A stretch of DNA of 64,000 nt from positions 1,984,001 to 2,048,000 of the forward strand of contig JAGPNK010000003.1 in assembly GCA_020746835.1 (NCBI GenBank). The letters run 5' to 3'. How positions within the stretch are numbered: the first letter of the stretch is position 1; the number at the start of each line of letters is the position of its first letter. Positions 31,847-43,233 of this stretch are shown one piece after another. The DNA is from Stachybotrys elegans (taxonomy: Eukaryota; Ascomycota; Sordariomycetes; Hypocreales; Stachybotryaceae). The notes beneath the pieces are model-generated. The model saw only the letters and a program-made list of their open reading frames with translations, had not been told where the DNA came from and did no database searches. A program made the position numbers and the translations under genes.

Positions 31847-32968
31847 ATGGCCAAACTCATGAAGCAAGCCGGTGTCTTTGACCGCGACGGAGGAGTCGCC
31901 GTCGAGGTAACCGAAGCCCCCATCCCCACGCCTGGAAAGGGCCAGGTCCTCATCAAAGTCATCGTCACGGGGACGAACCCAAAGGATTGGAAGATGCTCG
32001 TCTGGTTCCCCGAGAGCAACGGAGTCAACACAGGCGACGACATTGCTGGCATCGTAGAGGCTGTCGGTGAGGGCGTGACCGAGTTCAAACCCGGCGATCG
32101 CGTCTCATCGTTTCACGAGATGCGCACTCCCAAGTACGTCCTGTCCCTGCCAGAGTGCCCTGGCTATCTTCTCATACTGACCATGTCTCTCAGCGGGAGC
32201 TTTGCCGAATATGCCATTGGCCAAGCAGACACCACGTTCCATCTCCCGGCCTCCATGACGTTCGAGGAGGCCGCGACAATCCCCCTGGCAGCAGGCACCG
32301 CAGCCGCCGCGCTCTTTGTCAAGCTGGGTCTTCCCGAGCCGTGGGTCAAGCATCGAGACCCCTCCGTCAGCGACGGAGTCGTCATCTACGGCGGCTCAAC
32401 GGCCATCGGGGCGTACGCGATCAAGCTGCTCCAAAAGGCCGACATCCACCCCATCTACGTCGTCGCCGGCAAAGCACGCGACTTTGTGAGCGGCCTCATC
32501 GACACGGCCAAGGGGGACCGGCTCTTCGACTACAGGGTCGGCAAGGACGCGCTCGTCGCCGAGATCAAAGAGGCGCTCGGCGCGCGGCGGCCAAAGTTTG
32601 CCTTTGACACCGTCTCGGAAAACGGCACGACGCAGACCGTTGCCGAGGTGCTCGACCCGGCTGCTCGGCTCACCACGTCGCTCCCTGATATCGATGAGTC
32701 TGGGAATCTCGTTGCCAAAGCAGAGGGGGTTCCTGATGGTCTCGAGGTTACCTTTACCTCGGTGGGATCCCTCCACAAAGAGGAAAAAGACTTTGCTACT
32801 GCGTGGTACCGACTATTCGGCAGGGGAATCCGTGAAGGGTGGTTTACGCCTCACCCATATGAGTCTATCCCAGGAGGGCTGGAAGGGGTTGGAGAGGCAT
32901 TGTCCAACTTGAGAGCAGGAAAAGCAAGCGCTGTCAAGTATGTAATTAGGGTTGCTGAATCGGCATAA
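31847..32968 (+). CDS. Zinc-type alcohol dehydrogenase-like / quinone oxidoreductase
   Basis: Exons 31847..32133 and 32194..32968 (60-bp intron; GTACGT donor) give 353 residues. The intron length is divisible by three, so the unspliced frame is also open, but splicing removes a segment foreign to the family. The GroES-like N-terminal domain includes GTNPKDWK, GDDIAGIVEAVGEGV and FKPGDRV. The nucleotide-binding domain contains VVIYGGSTAIGAYAIKLLQ (Rossmann turn, altered from GxGxxG). No structural-zinc cysteines or catalytic zinc ligands are visible, so it belongs with the zinc-free enoyl reductases/quinone oxidoreductases using NADPH. The substrate is unknown. Its neighbours are a DHA2 pump and an SDR. 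Confidence 0.9.
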   Translation: MAKLMKQAGVFDRDGGVAVEVTEAPIPTPGKGQVLIKVIVTGTNPKDWKMLVWFPESNGVNTGDDIAGIVEAVGEGVTEFKPGDRVSSFHEMRTPKYVLSLPECPGYLLILTMSLSGSFAEYAIGQADTTFHLPASMTFEEAATIPLAAGTAAAALFVKLGLPEPWVKHRDPSVSDGVVIYGGSTAIGAYAIKLLQKADIHPIYVVAGKARDFVSGLIDTAKGDRLFDYRVGKDALVAEIKEALGARRPKFAFDTVSENGTTQTVAEVLDPAARLTTSLPDIDESGNLVAKAEGVPDGLEVTFTSVGSLHKEEKDFATAWYRLFGRGIREGWFTPHPYESIPGGLEGVGEALSNLRAGKASAVKYVIRVAESA

Positions 32969-33138
32969 GATCTAGTCAAGTGTGTTGATATACATATTTC
33001 ACCAATATTTCATTCAATATATGGAAGGGCACAGGTTGCTTGAATTATCCACGATAAATGCATGGTTAGATGCTCGTCCAGGTAAGTGGACAGGATAGGG
33101 GGTGGCATACCATATATCAAGGGCTGTGGAGCTGTGTT

Positions 33139-34106
33139 TTACTCGAATCTGCTCCTGAAGTATGCCACCCATTTCTCATCGCAGTCGTCAAGACTCTCTC
33201 CTTCCTGCCTGCCCTTCATCCTTGCGTTCAACAGCTCGCCACCATCCTCCCCAGAGACAAAGTATCTCAGCTTCCTCCCCTCCTCAGTCGCAGCCTTGAA
33301 GATTACCTCTGCCGGCTTCTCAATCTCCATAGCTCGGCCAGACATCTCACCAAAGATGGAGAAAACCTTGGACGCGTAGTCCTTGTAGCGTCCTGCCACG
33401 GCCCGGTCCTCGTCAGTTGCAGGAGCAAAGACATTGTTCGAATTGCTGCTGTTCCTGAAGTTTGTAGACTTGACACCACCGTGGATCGGGATAAGCTTGG
33501 TGATGATTGGTGGATCTAGCTGAGCCAGCTCAAAAGAGAGGCTCTCTGCGAAGAGGTCCAGGGCAGCTTTGCTGGCCGAGTAGGCGGTGCTGAAAGGTAG
33601 TCCGAAATGGGCGGCTCCAGAACTGACGTAGATGAGCTTGGCTGGGGCTTCGGCGCTCGACGTGGCGCGGAAGTGAGGGATGAAGAGTTTTGTAAGCTCA
33701 ATCGGGCCTGGAAATAGTCGGTCAGCGCTTATAAAAGCTCTAATTAGTTGGGAAACTAGCTTCACTCACCGAATAAGTTGATGTCAAACTGGCGCCTATA
33801 GTCCTCCATGTCTAAGCTTTCCAGGGGGCCGAACTGCCCGTAACCCGCGTTGTTTATCAGCACATCTATCTTTCCAAACTTGGCAACTGCCGAGTCAAGG
33901 GCTTGTTGGTAGGTGCTTGGTGAAGCCATGTCGAGTGGCAGGACCAGGAGTTTGTCCTTGGCATCCAGTGAGAGATTCTGGAGATCGACCGCTGCATCCG
34001 GGTTCCTTGCTGAGCCAACAACGTTCCATCCATGAGACAGAAACACCTTGACGGTAGCGAGGCCGACGCCCGAGTTGGCTCCGGTGATGAAGACAGTTGA
34101 AGACAT
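33139..34106 (-). CDS. Short-chain dehydrogenase/reductase
   Basis: Joined exons complement(33139..33707, 33770..34106) give 301 residues (62-bp intron with GTGAGT donor). The classical SDR features are present: cofactor turn TGANSGVG (residues ~8-15), NNAGYG in the middle, and the catalytic Tyr-x-x-x-Lys in AYSASKAALD preceded by the Ser in YVSSGAA. After the active site come GGVKSTNF and a C-terminal extension with substrate-loop helices (RYKDYASKVFSIFGEMSGRA). It probably reduces a carbonyl or oxidises an alcohol with NAD(P). It is convergent with the dehydrogenase at 31847 and divergent from the bZIP gene at 34668. Confidence 0.92.
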
Positions 34107-34667
34107 GTTGGATTGAGGCGTGGAAGAGGGAAACTATGCGTTGCAATTACAAGACTGCCATCATACTGGATATTGGGCAAGCATATATATCCTGTACAAG
34201 AACATTTGGCTGACGAGATTTTCCCCTTCACAAAGTACAAACCAAGATGTCTTCACGTCAGCCATCGCAAGTGTTGCGACTGTGGCCATGAGACGTCTTA
34301 GCTGGCCCCGGAGGTTACATGCCCACTTCTGGCAGGCGACTCGGGCGTCCGCTGCAGGACCTAGAACAACCGTAGCAAGCTAATAATGCTAGCTGAGCCT
34401 TGAAATGCCCTTTTGGGATTCTTCGACATGCCTTGTTGGGAATCATACCTTTGCGGCGATATTCCCGTCGACTCCGCACCGGATGTCCCTCGTCAGCATT
34501 CGGTCGAGAGGATTTATCTCCGGGCCCGCCGGCAAAGGCGGGCCATGGCTGACTTCAGCCATGACACTGGCACACCGTCGACAATTATGCCGCGATAAGC
34601 CAGGCTGAACACACCTGTTGCATTGCCTCATGCCACCGCAGCTGGGGAGACGAGCGAGGAGAGAGCC
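34107..34667. promoter_or_regulatory. Shared divergent promoter (SDR / bZIP factor)
   Basis: 561 bp between the start codons of the divergent SDR and bZIP genes. No supported ORF. A bZIP factor regulating the adjacent SDR would be a common arrangement. Confidence 0.35.
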
Positions 34668-35864
34668 ATGAATCAGCCACGGACAGGATCCCAAGCCAGA
34701 AGCACGGCTGGAGCCCGTACTGGAAGAGAGGCGGACAAGCCCAAAGCAGCCAAGCGGGACCCCGAAAGGAGGAAGCAGCAAAACTTGCGGGCACAGAAGA
34801 AGTACAGTGAGTAGCTCCCGGATGCGAACAAGGGGGAATGGGAGCTGAGAATCGCAGGGGAGAAACGACAACGACGGCTCGAGGAACTCGAGAGGCTGGT
34901 CAGGCAGCATGAGCAGGCGTCTGCCAATTCTTCTTCGGATGAGATAGCTGGAAGCCAACAAGTTTCCGATCCTTCCAGCATCGAAGATGACGTTGACGCT
35001 CCGCAACGGGATGAGCAGCCCAGCGCTGCACCCCAGCAGACCACCGCCGCCGCCACGGTCGAGCCTAGTCTTCTCGACTTGGAGGCTCCTGCGTCTCCAG
35101 AGCTTGGCGGTGCGCTGTGGACCGCGGCTGATATAGAGTGGGATGCAGAGATCCCAAGAGAATACGACACTGGGTCCGGCACGAGGGCCGTCACCCTCTT
35201 CGACTGCGGCTGCGCCATCCCGCACATTGAAATCGTCATGCCGACGAGCTGGACAACGAGACTCCTCGCCGTGGACAGCTACCCCCTCGCCGATCCGTAC
35301 CGCAACACGATCCGCCTCGAGAGGGAGTGCGTCGTCAGTGCCCTCGTGCAGAACTGTCTGTCGATTGGCATCACCCACAGCATGTGGTGCGCAAAGGACA
35401 GCATCTCTCCCTTTTTCCGTCCTCTGCCATCCGCCTCCTCGCCATTCCCCACGCCCCATATGAGCAGCGGCGACATTGTGCGCAGCGTTCAGAACATCTT
35501 CCAGTCCCTGAAGCCCGACCTGAGGCCCTGCACGGAGCAGATCACCATCTCTCACCACCCTTACATCGACATACTCCCCTTCCCTACCCTACGGGCCAAT
35601 ATCATCCTCAACATGGACCTTTTCGACGAGGAGGAGCTCTTCTATGACAGCCTCTACGGGCTGATATGCTGGGGGAGCGGCAAGTTCGGCAGGAATATTG
35701 GTGCCTGCACCGGCTCGGGGACCCCGTGGGAAGCCAGGAACTGGGAGGCAAAAGAGTGGTTTATTCAGAAGTGGATGTTCCTGATGGGGGGTGAAGACGG
35801 CGATCTTGTTCGACAGTCCAGGTGGTGGAGGACCTTGCGGGGAGAGGAATCAGGGTTGACGTAG
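34668..35864 (+). CDS. bZIP transcription factor with DUF3425-type C terminus
   Basis: Exons 34668..34806 and 34858..35864 (51-bp intron) give 381 residues. The basic region DPERRKQQNLRAQKKYREKR is split by the intron and followed by a short leucine zipper (RLEELERLVRQ). A Ser/Glu/Gln-rich linker leads to a C-terminal region of fungal bZIP/DUF3425 proteins: CGCAIPHIEIVMP, NTIRLERECVVSALVQN, then LPFPTLRANII and WEAKEWFIQKWMFLMGG. The first ATG in frame (34668) is used. Such factors often regulate stress or neighbouring metabolic genes; the target is unknown. It is divergent from the SDR gene. Confidence 0.9.
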
Positions 35865-36580
35865 ATGCATCTCTGCTCCAGGTTGGCAGCTGTAACGCGC
35901 ATGCCTCATTCAATGCGCTCATTTATTCCATCCTCACCCTTTGGAAGCCGTCTTGGCACCCAAACATCCCTGTGAATGTGAAGCCCTGCCGTCCCGCTGC
36001 CAAGTCCAAGCCACAGTCCTATTTTGGGACTTCGTCTTGGCCCGGCCGATAAGCGAAGGGGCCAAGAAACCACGGTCCGCAGCTGAAGCTTTCCAGTATG
36101 AGGGTGAGTTGGGCGTGATTGCGGTTGCTGTCGCGCTTCCATGGTTCGGCGATCCGGATGAGACCTGCCGCCATGTGCTGGTTGTTCAAGATAAAAGATT
36201 AGCAGATCGGCGCTCATACAAAGACTACCACCAATAAGAGTGCTGACGAATATCTTGACTTCTTGCTGGATGCAAGTGTACCCTGGATGTGATGCAACAT
36301 GACGGACGTACCGAATTGGAGTGATAACCCCCATCTCGATCGTTTGCCATTTCGGACATGTGAGGTCATTAATATTGATTGCCGAATCATGATCGGCAAC
36401 ACCGCCATCCTTCTCTTATCGCCTGCCGTTATATAGGCTACTTGAGCCTGCGACAATGGCCACGACTTCACGGGATGGACATGGCTTGTGTTCAGAATCT
36501 CGTCTTCATTCTCATTAAGTGCTGTGCTCTAGCGTCTAGCAGCGCACACGGGGTATTCTAAGATGCATCTAGCTATTATT
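35865..36580. other. Intergenic region between two convergent gene ends
   Basis: 716 bp between the 3' ends of the bZIP and PTR2 genes. No supported gene. Confidence 0.35.
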
Positions 36581-38579
36581 TTAGATCTTCTCCTCCTTGA
36601 TCTCGGTAACGGGCTGGGGAGCGGGCTCCTCGACGTCCTTGGCGAGACCGGGCTGGTTCTGGCCGATGTACTCGGACTTCTTGAGCATGTTCCACTTGTC
36701 CTCCTCGGAATCAAGGTGGCGGAAGCAGAACCAGAAAGCAACACCGCCAATGAAAGCAATGATGGTGATGGCGGTGTAGTTCCAGACCAGGAGGGGGTCC
36801 GCGGAGAGGGGAGTGAAGGCCTCGCCAAGGGCGGCAGAGATGGCAGACATGAAGAGGTTGACTAGAGAGAGTTAGCACCAGAGTTTACGTCATTTCGGTT
36901 GGGAGAGGGTGAGCAAAAACTTACCACTCATGACAAGCGACTTCATGTTGGCGGGGGCCTTGGAGAAGGCGTACTCGTAAGAGGTGACGTTGGCGAAGAT
37001 CTCGGCGAGACCAATGAGAATGTAGGGAAGAGACTGGGCCCAGACGTTGATCTCAGCAGGTGGGCAAGGAGCCTCCTCGCCGTCGATGATGACGCTCTTG
37101 TTGGCGTATTCACCGCAAGGGCTCATCTGGTAAATGTAGTGCTGCATGACGGCCGAGGCAACCATGGAGAGGGCAGCGAGCATGAAGCCGACAGTCATAC
37201 GCTTGATGGGGGTGAAGGCGATGCCCAGCTTGCGGAGACCGGGGTAGAGGAGGTGGTCGATGAGGGGGATCATGATAACGATGGAGATGGGGTTGAGGTT
37301 CTGGATAATGTCGTTGGGGACACCGTGGCGCTGCATGGTACCGGCCTGGATGGTCAGGTTGCCAGTCATCTGGTTGTAGGCCAGGAAGAAGATGGGCAGG
37401 AAGAGGAAGACCTTGCAGGCCATGAGACCACGGCGGACCTCGTCGACCCAGGCATCATCGTAAGTCATCCAGGCAGGGCGGTCGGCAATGGCGATGCCAG
37501 AGGGCTTGCCGGCGGCCCAGTTCATCTTGAAGCCGCTGGAGCGCTTGCGGACGTAGAAGAAGAGCTTGAAGAACTTGGAGAGCAGGGAGCCGGTGGGAGG
37601 GCTGAGCTTGTAGTTCTTCTTCTGGGACCAGAGGACGAAGGGGGAAATGAGGAACATGATGGTGGGGATGAGGAAAGCCAGCCAGAAGCCGTCGTGCTGC
37701 TCGACGAAGACCATGCTGATCTGGCCGGCCAGGGAGCCCAAGTTGATGCAGAAGTAGAAGTACAAGAAGACACGGGTGTTGGTGATGGCGGGGTCGACGA
37801 TGACGCGCTCGCCCGACTTGAGCGTCATGACGCGCATGGCTGTGTCCTCGTTCTGCTCAGCAAGCAGGGGCGAGACGTTGGCCTTGAAGAAGCCGGTGCC
37901 GACGCAGAGGGTGATGAGACCGATGATGAAGGCAGCGAAGGAGGCATCAGGGCGGACAATGACGCCGGGGGCGGAGGAGGCGACGAGGATGGCGTGGGCA
38001 ATGGTAGAGATACCAATGGCGAGGTGGATGGTCCAGAAACGACCCATGCGGGCGTCGGCAATCCAGGCACTGTTGTCATGGGTCAGCGAGAAGGTAGAGT
38101 GTTAAGAGTATGTCGCCAACTCACCCGAAGAGGGGCATCAGGTAGGCAAAGAACTGGTTGAACAAGCTGATACCCTGAGCAGCCGAGGGGCCCATGCCGA
38201 GAGCACCGGGAAGGCCATCGGTGGTGAGGGGAGCACCGGTGGTAGAGCCGGCGGGTAGAGGACGGTTGACGAAGTTGGTGTAGAGGACGGAAGAGCCGTA
38301 GTAAGAGAAACGCTCGCACAGCTCGACAAAGGCAATGGTCCACATGGCCCACTTGATCTTGCCGCTGACACGGCGCAGGGTGCGCAGCTCCTCCTCGGTG
38401 GGCTTGTCAGGGTGCGAGTCGGCGTCGCTGAGGCTGGCGCTCTCGTGCTGCAGCGTCGTGTCCTTGGCGGCGACGTCGACGGAGCCGCGGGCAGCGTTGT
38501 TGTAGACGCCGTGGTGCTCCGGGTCGGCGAGGCCGGCCTGGGCAATGGCATCCGTGTCCAGGTTGACGGTGGTAGTCAT
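36581..38579 (-). CDS. PTR2-type proton-coupled peptide transporter
   Basis: Joined exons complement(36581..36861, 36925..38069, 38125..38579) give 626 residues; introns are 63 and 55 bp. The POT/PTR proton motif E-x-x-E-R is present in ELCERFSYYG at the start of the first membrane helix, after an ~80-residue acidic N terminus. Also seen are GTGFFKANVSPLLAEQ (helix 4-5), FYFCINLGSLAG and FFLAYNQMTGN in the second half, and ~12 membrane segments. It imports di- and tripeptides with protons and is normally plasma-membrane bound and regulated by nitrogen source. Codon use is strongly biased (rich in C-ending codons), suggesting high expression. A 4.6-kb upstream region without a confident gene precedes it. 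Confidence 0.93.
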
Positions 38580-39926
38580 GATGGGCAACGGTTGGACAGC
38601 TTTCCAAGGACAGGAAGAAGCAGGAGGAGGGGGGATGAGACTCTGCAGGAGAGGATGGAGAGGGTAAAAGGAAGGGTCGTGGTCAGGGCGGGAGGGAGGT
38701 GAGGGTTATGTATGCGAAGCCCGGTTGCAGCGAGATGCTACGCTGCTTCTGGGGAGCCCGAACGAGGACGAGGACGGACAGGCCCGGCGGCGGCCGTGGG
38801 ACGGACATGGGACATGGGATGAGCTTGGTTCGTTGTTGTCGCCACCTCGCCAAGGCGTCTGGGGTGCAGAAGCCTGCCAAGACGGGAAGCTGGTCCATGG
38901 GCTGGACAAAGGTTCCGCGCGGGTGGCTGAAGTGGAGGAGGCGACGGCGACGGACCTCGATACTGTCAGAGGTCGATGGACGAGGGCCAATGAGGTCGGC
39001 CGGCATCCACGAGGTCGGCCCGTTTGGTGGGCGACTCCGAGGCGCTGGACGTTATCAGTGGAGGCCTATCGAACAAGACGACATGATCAAGATGGGGATG
39101 GGCAGGGAGTCAGGGGGGTAAAGGAGGGAGGGTGTGAGGGAAGGGAAGGGATGGGCGAGACAATTTGCCCTCTTGGAGGTCCGGTAAGCAAGCAAGCGAG
39201 CAAGCAATCGGGCCAATGCCTGGGACAGGATATCGTGGTGTGATGGCATCGGACCTCGGCTGCCGCGCTTCTAGACTTTTCTCCTGCAGACCAACATCCA
39301 ACCAACATCCGGGAATGCTGACCTGCCTATCAGTCGTCATGTCGGGTGTAATTCCGCACGTTGCATCAGTCGTGAGTGGTCGGTCGGTATATGGTGAGGG
39401 AGAGAAAAACTAGCTGACTAGCCTGTCTGGCCCTGTTTTGCCTCATCTTCCTCGGCCGGATCCGACAAGTTACTAAGGTGCTCGAGGTTCGTTCTTGCAC
39501 AGGTATAGACAGTGTCAGTTTCCAGCACACCCCTTCTATGGAGCCCCCTGTGCTAGTGACGGCCAGAGAAGTAATCACCTCCGGAGCTTGCCATTAGTGT
39601 GCCGAGGCTAGTAAGCTACTAAGTTACCTAGCAGAGGTACCTACAGGCGGCAGGCAGAAGGCGATATCTACCGCACATTTGAAGGACGGGAATAGGTATA
39701 CCACTAGACTGGATAACTAATTTTATGCCAAGTGGCTCTCCCTGGAAAGAAACCCTTATTATTTCTGGTTCCTCGTGGCAGTGGGTGGTGGATGATGGGC
39801 TTGGACTTGAAGCGGAGCTCATTCGGACATTGATGTACGACACCGAGCACCATTATTCGGTCAAGGCTCGGGCTGATAGAGAGATAAGCAGTAAAATTTT
39901 CATTCGGCATTTTCCTAGTTTGTCCA

Positions 39927-39970
39927 ATTTTTTCTTCTTCTTTTTTTTTCTTCTTGTTTTCCCTTTGCTC
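39927..39970 (+). repeat. Pyrimidine tract
   Basis: A run of T and C only, interrupted by a single G, including a nine-T stretch. Such tracts are common in fungal promoters and leaders. Confidence 0.5.
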
Positions 39971-41182
39971 CTTGCCCCCCGACGGCGATTATCTACAGAA
40001 CAAGCATGTAGTGGTTTCTGCTGTCAGCAAACGACCAGGGAGACAAATGGGCCCTGCTGAAAACAGTACATAAGTGTCTTGATTTGATTCGACGGGCCAA
40101 GACCTTTTGCAAGCATGGCTGGATGTGGGATGGATGGGTGGTGGTGGGTGGTGGGTTGGGGGTGGCCGTGGCCGAATATCCGAGTAGCACTGCGATCTTT
40201 TGTCGCCCCATCCACGTCCGTGACAACCTACAATGACAGGGGAGGGGCTTCGTTCGTCGTCGGTCGCCCTCGTGCTCGCCCTCATCGTTCGTGATAAGAA
40301 ATAAGCCTATGTATGGTGAAGCCGAAGCGCCTTGGTTAGTTCGAGGCTAATTAACCACCACCAACTCCAACGCCAGGAACCCCAGACGCGCCCGTGATGG
40401 AATCATGCTCCATGCTCCCCAAGACATGTCGTTGGCCATGCCCAGACTTCGCGGGCCATTTTCGTCACCCTTGCTTGCCGCTGCCGCTGCTGCCAAGTCG
40501 CCAAGTCGATTCCCACGCGCATCCAAAGGTTCCCTCCCGTCTTGGCCATCGTCAGACAACCATCACGCAACGAAGAAGAAGAAAAACATGAGACCAAATA
40601 CATGCGGCCACGCGAACCCCAAGTCGCCGCTTCGTCATTCTTGCGCCAAGTAACGTTTCCTCCCTCCAGTGCTACTCGCTTGTCTCGCCTCTCATACCTC
40701 TTGGAGGACCTCTCCTCGTGTCAAGCTGAGAGGCTCCCTTGCTAACCTCGTCTGGGGAATGACGCTACAAAAAGTACCGGAGCCCTCCAGGGCCAGGGGG
40801 CCCATGTCAACGGTAGCTCCTTGCCTAACTCGGGAAGGAAGCGGGCCACCGCTGCATCGCATCACATCAAAGGATTCCATGGAGAAGCCAAGTAACCTGC
40901 TCTCACTCGCATCTTCGCCCTATCACGGCCCGCAGCTGAGCATCAGATGCGCGCTCGCATGCGCATTCCGTCGGTTCATCGACCTGGCCACACAGCAATC
41001 AAGTCCCGAGCAAAGGGGAAAGAGATCGGCATGCGCCAACTTGTGCTGCAACGCCCGACTTGCCTCTCCTGCTGGTTCTGTCCTCTTCATCCCTGCTGTC
41101 CCTCCTCATGGCAACAAATGGCGAGGGTAGGGCCTTGGCGTAGCCGTATATTTTACCTGTACCCATCGTGTAAAAAATTCAT

Positions 41183-41431
41183 CTATGTTGATACCGAGTA
41201 ATAAACTATATTCACGAGATCCTCTTTCTCAGATAAGGCTTCGGGGTCCTTGCCAGCTCCATCCAAATCTTTCCTATGGGCCTTTTTTCCCTCTTTTTTC
41301 TTCTTGCGCAGATTAGCTATGGGACAACCATGATGCAAGGCCCTTTGTCTCTGTTCCAGACTCGCTAGTTCCGCGCGCATCTCTCCCGCCGTCCAATCAT
41401 GGCATCCAAGCATGATAACTCGGGCCCCCAT
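41183..41431 (-). CDS. Small Lys-rich ORF, unknown
   Basis: 82 residues from the first ATG at 41431. The frame continues open upstream without ATG to about 41510, giving the coding-like run GPICLLLLDPIEDHF, so it may be the last exon of a longer gene or a relic. Composition is balanced at first (MLGCHDWTAGEMRAELASLE) and Lys-rich later (LRKKKKEGKKAHRKD). No family recognised. Confidence 0.3.
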   Translation of the reverse strand: MGARVIMLGCHDWTAGEMRAELASLEQRQRALHHGCPIANLRKKKKEGKKAHRKDLDGAGKDPEALSEKEDLVNIVYYSVST

Positions 41432-42743
41432 AATGTTAAAATGGTCCTCGATGGGGTCAAGTAGCAACAGACAGATGGGCCCATCCTTCTTTGCGTGATC
41501 CGTATCCCTCCTCCTTCATCTTCCAAACCTTCCATTCTCCACATCCCCCTAACGAGACACCCAGGCCAGGCTGACCCTCCCCTCCCTCTCCCTGCGCCTC
41601 TCAGTAAGTTCCGGCCGATCCCTCTCTGTGTGGCGTTTTATCCGGCTTGCCTGACCCAACCGGCTGGCAAGCCACAGTCTCTGCCCCCGGCGCATTACCT
41701 CTTCGACGGGTCAAGTACTGCATCTGGACAAGTGGGTTCTGCCTAGTGTTTGATCGCGTGAGCCTTTGTCGGCGATCCCAGAATCTGGCTCTCCTGTGCA
41801 TAATGATCCGTATCATCAGGATACCGTACGGTCGGGATACAGCATTTCCGAAGCAGGGAAAGGAGGTGAAAGGCGTTGTGCCACCAAGCAAGCGTAGAGG
41901 GATATCATCAAGCATCTCTTGAGTGGTGGTAGATACACTCTCCTTATCCAACCTGTGCCCCATCAACGGTACTTCTGTCGACAGTTTTGTCTGTGGGGAA
42001 TGTCCATCAACTCATGGCACTCGAACTTTATTTCAGCTCAAGCTCAGCCAGCATGGTCAGCCCAGCGTTCTAACGGTGAATCGGAACAAAACACAGGCCT
42101 TCTTTTACCTCCGCTTCTCACAGCCGTGGCAAACCGACCACGCGTCAACTCTGCTGCAGAGAGATGTGCATTCGCCGGAGAGCGGACTCGCTTCCGCCAC
42201 CGGCACGGTGAATCCTCTCCCGCCCCATCTGCCATCTTCAGCCGTACGTGAGGGCTCGTCGCCAGTGGGGATTAGATCGCGGGGAAAGCTGCGGCATGCT
42301 GGTTGGAAGTCAAGCACGCAGCTGAGCCGTGGGCCAGTCCCGGGCAAATGAGCATACAGTCCCGCCACCTACATCACCCATCTAGAAATAAATGAAGTTA
42401 CATTAGTAAAGCGAGCATCGACTAGTCACTCCCCCCATGGGGCCAGAGGAATTCAACGTCGCAGCGGTCATGCGATGCCATCACCCTCTCAATCAATACG
42501 GGCCGATATCGATACGTAATCATTCTCGGCTCTAAACTCAGGATGCATATATATAGACTATCGCATCAATCGCAAGTCAAGAACGCGAGCACTAGCCAAA
42601 GTCAATTCCCAGATCTTCATACCAGCGGCTTTCTCCTGTGAGATCCCAATTATGCTCTCGGGCCGCGGTAGGCAGAAGGTTCGGTCCAATAGCCCATAGC
42701 TATTCAACTATAGGCTCCGTGCCAACGTCAGATCTGCAAAGTA

Positions 42744-42965
42744 GTGCTGACTTCGCTGGTGCCGACCCCATCTCTCAAGCGTTACTTTGATAACAATTCC
42801 GATGCTTTCCCTACAACCCCTATCCATGCATATCAGCAAGGACCAGGATTTACCTCGGCAGATGTGGCATTCCATTGCAGTCAGATTTACCCCTCTGAAC
42901 ATCTGATGGAACGGGACGCATATGCCCAAGGATATTTCTGGCAGTTTGTGGATCTCGACTAGCAA
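42744..42965 (+). other. Coding-like fragment, unknown
   Basis: A 72-codon open frame that begins at a GTG after a possible splice acceptor and ends in a stop. It contains TPIHAYQQGPGFTSADVAF and YPSEHLMERDAYAQG, which look protein-like rather than random. No ATG or upstream exon could be joined. It may be a last exon or a relic. Confidence 0.25.
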
Positions 42966-43233
42966 TGGCAGGATGACAGGATGAGAGCTTTATTCTTACT
43001 GCTTAATGTTATTTATCATTGAGTTGCTGAAGCACTATTCCAGACCTGTTTCTATCCAGAACTCTGCTGGCTCATAAGTGCGTGATGAACTTCAAGCTCA
43101 CGCCTTCCACTGAATGGAACGTGAAGCAGTAGCTGGAGTGCAGACACGGCACGCAAATATTCTGTCGCAAGATAACCTTCTCTGAGTGATCTACAAGTTC
43201 ATGTATTCTATGCTAGCCATTCTAATCAGTTCG

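Larger units (their letters stand above)
38580..43233. other. 4.6-kb region without a confident gene
   Basis: No multi-exon model with recognisable domains could be built between the PTR2 and P450 genes. Contents include a GC-rich leader (38580-39120), a pyrimidine tract at 39927-39970, a purine/G-rich run at about 40120-40170, and two short coding-like frames (41183-41431 minus, 42744-42965 plus). Much of it could be upstream control sequence of PTR2, decayed genes or non-coding RNA. Confidence 0.45.

Noticed and set aside
36899..38161. A 420-codon ORF on the plus strand opposite the PTR2 gene
   Set aside because: It is the antisense shadow of a highly codon-biased gene; it reads as Gly/Glu/Asp/Val-rich repeats without domains, and the minus strand has clear PTR2 motifs and spliced exons.
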